DNA of 15,982 bases from contig JBFGCT010000093.1 in NCBI GenBank assembly GCA_041581055.1, positions 1-15,982 on the forward strand, read 5' to 3'. The translations under genes and the position numbers were made by a program. Of this stretch, positions 13,696 to 15,982 are shown piece by piece. Numbering within the stretch: the stretch's first letter is position 1; every line of letters begins with the position of its first letter. Source of the DNA: JBFGCT01 sp041581055 (GTDB taxonomy: Bacteria > Actinomycetota > Acidimicrobiia > Acidimicrobiales > Ilumatobacteraceae). The notes beneath the pieces were generated by a model. The model was given only the letters and a program-made list of their open reading frames with translations. It was not told the origin of the DNA and searched no databases.

Positions 13696-14054
13696 CGAGC
13701 TCTCCGCGTCCGTCAGCACTGCCAGATAGAACGGCCAGCATGCACGATTCGTTGCGGATATTGAGTCAAGAGTCGTTCATACATTTGGCAAGGAGGACGA
13801 TCGCTCCCGCCGATCCGCCCGGGCGTGCCGAGCGACCGAGGGCAACTCGCGCTGATCACCGCAGTGCGCCCGCCAGCCCGGCTGTCGCTCAAAACCGCTG
13901 GTCCTGCGGGCGACGGCGGGCCCGCTCCGAAGTTCACGCAACGACGGCGCGACCGGGCGCCAGCACGCGATCAGGCGAACACGGAACGTGGCGGCACCAC
14001 ACTCGCCGTGTCATCAGGCGATATTCGACGGCGATCGAAGCACCGGATATCTGC
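13696..14054. other. Gene-free region upstream of the subtilase operon
   Basis: About 360 bases without a convincing gene. It lies between the subtilase operon start and the 3' end of the TauE/SafE gene, both on the minus strand. The promoter of the operon should be here. The part at about 13740-13795 is clearly richer in A+T than its surroundings, and TTGACT occurs on the minus strand at 13769-13764. No good -10 box is found at the right distance, so I do not assign a promoter. I see no riboswitch or tRNA. Confidence 0.4.
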
Positions 14055-14789
14055 TCAGTACAGCCCGATCATCCGCCCGGACAGCGCAATGACCGACGCC
14101 GCGAGTACCGGCTTGATCACCCGCTCGCCGCCCTCCACGGCGATGTGCGCGCCGAGGTAGCCGCCGATTCCCGAGCCGGCCGAGAGCACGACCGCCGGCG
14201 CCCACTCGACCTGCCCCTGAACGATGAAGATCGCGCAGGCGATCAACGACACGCCGATCACGACGTAGCTCTTGATCAGGTTGGCCGTGACGAGGTCGTG
14301 GCCGGCGCGGGCCAGCACGAGCAGCAGGATCAGGCCGACACCGGCCTGGATCGCCCCCGCGTACAGCCCGACGCCGAAGAACACCATCATCGACAGCCAG
14401 CGCGGCCACGGCTCGGCGGTCGTCGTGGCGGACGGCTTGAACAGCACCAAGAGGAGCATCGGGATCATCAGGAGGCCGAAGACCTTCTCGAACAGGTCGT
14501 CATCGATCTGCGACACGACCGACGCGCCGACCAACCCCCCGGCGAGCGTCGCCGGGAGCACCCGCCTCGTCGCCTCCCAGCCCTCGACCCGCCGCTGGAC
14601 GTAGCTGCGGGCCGACGAGCCGGTCTGGATCAGCACCGCGATGCGGTTCGTCCCGTTGGCCAGGAGGCCCTCGACGCCGGCGAGCGACAGCAGCGGCACG
14701 GTCAGGAGCGAGCCGCCGCCGGCCATCGCGTTGACCGTGCCGGCGAACATCCCCCCGAAGAAGATCAGCAGCGCGGCGCCGGCGGACAT
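14055..14789 (-). CDS. TauE/SafE-family membrane permease
   Basis: A 244-residue very hydrophobic protein with about seven to eight membrane segments. The N-terminal motif FFGGMFAGTVNAMAGGGSLLTVP is characteristic of the TauE/SafE (sulfite exporter/DUF81) family. A second, weaker repeat follows in the C-terminal half (GVGLYAGAIQAGVGLILLLVL). Further segments include LFEKVFGLLMIPMLLLVLF and VVIGVSLIACAIFIV. Members export or import small organic or inorganic anions, often sulfonates or sulfite; the substrate here cannot be read. The ATG start fits the family N-terminus, but the ribosome binding site is weak. The gene is not overlapped by its neighbours and may be transcribed alone. Confidence 0.9.
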   Translation of the reverse strand: MSAGAALLIFFGGMFAGTVNAMAGGGSLLTVPLLSLAGVEGLLANGTNRIAVLIQTGSSARSYVQRRVEGWEATRRVLPATLAGGLVGASVVSQIDDDLFEKVFGLLMIPMLLLVLFKPSATTTAEPWPRWLSMMVFFGVGLYAGAIQAGVGLILLLVLARAGHDLVTANLIKSYVVIGVSLIACAIFIVQGQVEWAPAVVLSAGSGIGGYLGAHIAVEGGERVIKPVLAASVIALSGRMIGLY

Positions 14790-14850
14790 CGCCGCACCCT
14801 ACGACGGCCCACCCCGCCGTCCGCGCAGGCCCGGTCGCCCACTCCCCCGG

Positions 14851-14919
14851 CCCACCCCGTCCGAAATGTCCGGGCTGCCTTGCGCTCCGCGCGCCGAACC
14901 GGGAAATGCGGGGGGTGGG
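14851..14919 (-). terminator. Inverted repeat after the lipoprotein protease gene
   Basis: Immediately after the TGA of the protease gene (minus strand) comes CCCACCCC, which pairs with GGGGTGGG about 53 bases on (14912-14919 with 14851-14858 on the plus strand). It closes a large loop before the TauE/SafE gene. A terminator role is possible but weakly supported. Confidence 0.3.
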
Positions 14920-14920
14920 G

Positions 14921-15811
14921 TCAGTTCGGGGGGTCGGCGAGTTGGGAGCGGGAGGGGTCGCAACGGCGCTCGCCGACGGCGGTCGACGCCAACACGGCGG
15001 CGACCTCGGTGGCGTCGACGGCGAACGTCGCGTCCGAGCCTTCGGACGGGACGGCGAACACGATCCCCACCAGCCGGCCGTCGCCGTCGAACACCCCGGC
15101 CCCGCTGTCGCCGCCGTCGATCGCCGCGTCGAGCTGGAACCCCGACCTGGTGCTGCGCGTCGTGCTGCGCACGTCGTCGACCGTCATCGCCAGGACGCGC
15201 TCGACGAGCGCGTCGACCGAGCCCGAGGTCGCACCGCCGACCACCCGGACCGCGTCGCCGGCCTGGACTTGGGCCAACTCGACTGGCGTGGCGTCGACGG
15301 ACGGGACGTCCAACCACGCCAGGTCGCGCGTCCGGTCGAGCACCGCCACGACCGCCGGCTCGTCGGCGCCGTCGACGAACACGTCGGTCGCCCCGACGAC
15401 GACATGCGCCGCGGTCAGCACGACCGCCCGCCCGACGATCACGCCGGACCCGGTCGTCTTGGACGCGTCGCCACAGGCGGTCGTCCGCAGCGTGACCGCC
15501 CGATCCTCCGGGCTGGTCGCGCGGGAGGCGGCCCCGCCCGTCCCGTCGCCGCCCGACGCCGACTCGCTCGACGCGACGTCGATCGTCTCGGCCTCGCTCG
15601 ACACGGACACGTCGTCGCCGGTCGCGGAACAGGCCACGACGAGCGCGACGAGCAACGCCACAACGACGCGACCGCCGAGCCCGCCGAGCCCGCGACCCGC
15701 GGAAACCGTAGGTCGACGACGACCACCGACGACCGGGGCGCCAGATGGGCTCACCGCGGGTGCGCCACGGCGACCGCGGTCATCGACGACACGAGCGCCG
15801 GGCGGGCTCAC
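14921..15811 (-). CDS. Trypsin-like (S1) serine protease, predicted lipoprotein
   Basis: A 296-residue protein from the GTG at 15811. After about 33 residues, a hydrophobic segment GGRVVVALLVALVVAC carries a lipobox (VVAC) with the Cys near residue 60, so a membrane-linked lipoprotein is likely. The protease domain has the triad His (LTAAHVVVG), Asp (RDLAWLDV) and Ser (GGDSGAGVFDGDGRLVGIV), the HtrA/trypsin arrangement. No PDZ domain follows, and the protein ends soon after. Two Cys (TTACGDAS and ERRCDPS) may pair. GTG at 15811 overlaps the TGA of the upstream gene (GTGA), indicating coupling. A second GTG at 15754, arising from a tandem repeat, could also serve and would shorten the N-terminus by 19 residues. 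A longer open frame to 15892 overlaps the upstream gene and is rejected. Confidence 0.85.
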   Translation of the reverse strand: MSPPGARVVDDRGRRGAPAVSPSGAPVVGGRRRPTVSAGRGLGGLGGRVVVALLVALVVACSATGDDVSVSSEAETIDVASSESASGGDGTGGAASRATSPEDRAVTLRTTACGDASKTTGSGVIVGRAVVLTAAHVVVGATDVFVDGADEPAVVAVLDRTRDLAWLDVPSVDATPVELAQVQAGDAVRVVGGATSGSVDALVERVLAMTVDDVRSTTRSTRSGFQLDAAIDGGDSGAGVFDGDGRLVGIVFAVPSEGSDATFAVDATEVAAVLASTAVGERRCDPSRSQLADPPN

Positions 15812-15836
15812 GGCGGGAACCGCAGCGCGACCGCGG
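15723..15836 (-). repeat. Two imperfect 57-bp tandem units over a gene junction
   Basis: Units 15780-15836 and 15723-15779 match at 42 of 57 positions without gaps. Each contains a GTGAGCCC segment: the first forms the stop/start overlap between two genes, the second supplies an in-frame alternative GTG inside the protease gene. In the protein this gives the repeated AVSPPGARVVDDRG and AVSPSGAPVVGGRR. Confidence 0.6.
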
Positions 15837-15982
15837 CCATCGTCGACTCGAACCGCCGCAGCACGGAGAACCGCCGGTCGCCGACCCGCCACTCGCCGAT
15901 CACCAGGTTGCCCGAGACCCGCTCGACCGTCGTCGACTCGGGCAGCCGCTCGATCAGCGCCGTCGCCACCTGGCGGACGCGG
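15808..15982 (-). CDS. C-terminal end of an unrecognised protein (5' end outside window)
   Basis: The last 57 codons of a minus-strand gene enter from the right edge. They read RVRQVATALIERLPES, then SGNLVIGEWRVGDRRFSVLRR, and end STMAAVALRFPP. A helix followed by strand-turn-strand is suggested. I do not recognise the family. It ends in a TGA that overlaps the GTG of the lipoprotein protease, so the two are probably co-translated. The reading is supported by the overlap and by the absence of stops to the edge, but it is short. Confidence 0.6.
   Translation of the reverse strand, partial: RVRQVATALIERLPESTTVERVSGNLVIGEWRVGDRRFSVLRRFESTMAAVALRFPP

Noticed and set aside
13696..14054. Cyclic-di-GMP riboswitch before the subtilase operon
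   Set aside because: I looked for the conserved core bases on the minus strand and did not find them; only a TTGACT and an AT-richer patch are present.

Overview
The window is very GC-rich, densely coded on both strands, uses GTG starts often and links genes with 4-bp stop/start overlaps. This points to a high-GC actinobacterium. The pair of subtilases with Trp-Ser-Gly pentad tails, the membrane-anchored BTAD protein and the TauE/GGDEF-EAL mix suggest an Acidimicrobiia-like lineage such as Ilumatobacter. That placement is inference from gene style, not from a search.

Left part (1-5.4 kb): the C-terminal part of a membrane-anchored BTAD-type regulator enters from the left edge. It is followed by an inverted-repeat element and a short relic resembling the 3' end of a Crp gene. 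Next come a small SRPBCC protein, a MazE-like (RHH)/MazF toxin-antitoxin pair on the minus strand, a frameshifted and truncated NACHT-type NTPase gene, and a small secreted His-rich protein whose ribosome binding site can be folded into a hairpin. A second copy of the inverted-repeat element then separates that gene from a convergent Crp/Fnr-family regulator.

Middle part (5.4-7.8 kb): divergent from the Crp gene, across a long near-perfect inverted repeat, is an unrecognised two-repeat, dimeric-barrel-like protein. A universal stress protein follows, with its 3' end tandemly duplicated by 62 bp, and then a short-chain dehydrogenase.

Right part (7.8-16 kb): all genes are on the minus strand. 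The centrepiece is a three-gene, translationally coupled unit read from about 13.7 kb down to 7.8 kb: subtilase 1, subtilase 2, then a membrane GAF-GGDEF-EAL protein. The junctions are ATGA and GTGA overlaps. Both proteases keep the complete Asp/His/Ser triad and end in a tail of exactly thirteen W-S/T-G-x-x pentads plus a final Trp-Ser. In subtilase 2 the tail is encoded by a nearly pure 15-bp minisatellite. The arrangement suggests an exported-protease pair tied to cyclic-di-GMP signalling; that functional link is inference. Farther right are a TauE/SafE-type permease, a trypsin-like lipoprotein protease that starts on a GTGA overlap, and the C-terminal end of an unrecognised gene running off the right edge.
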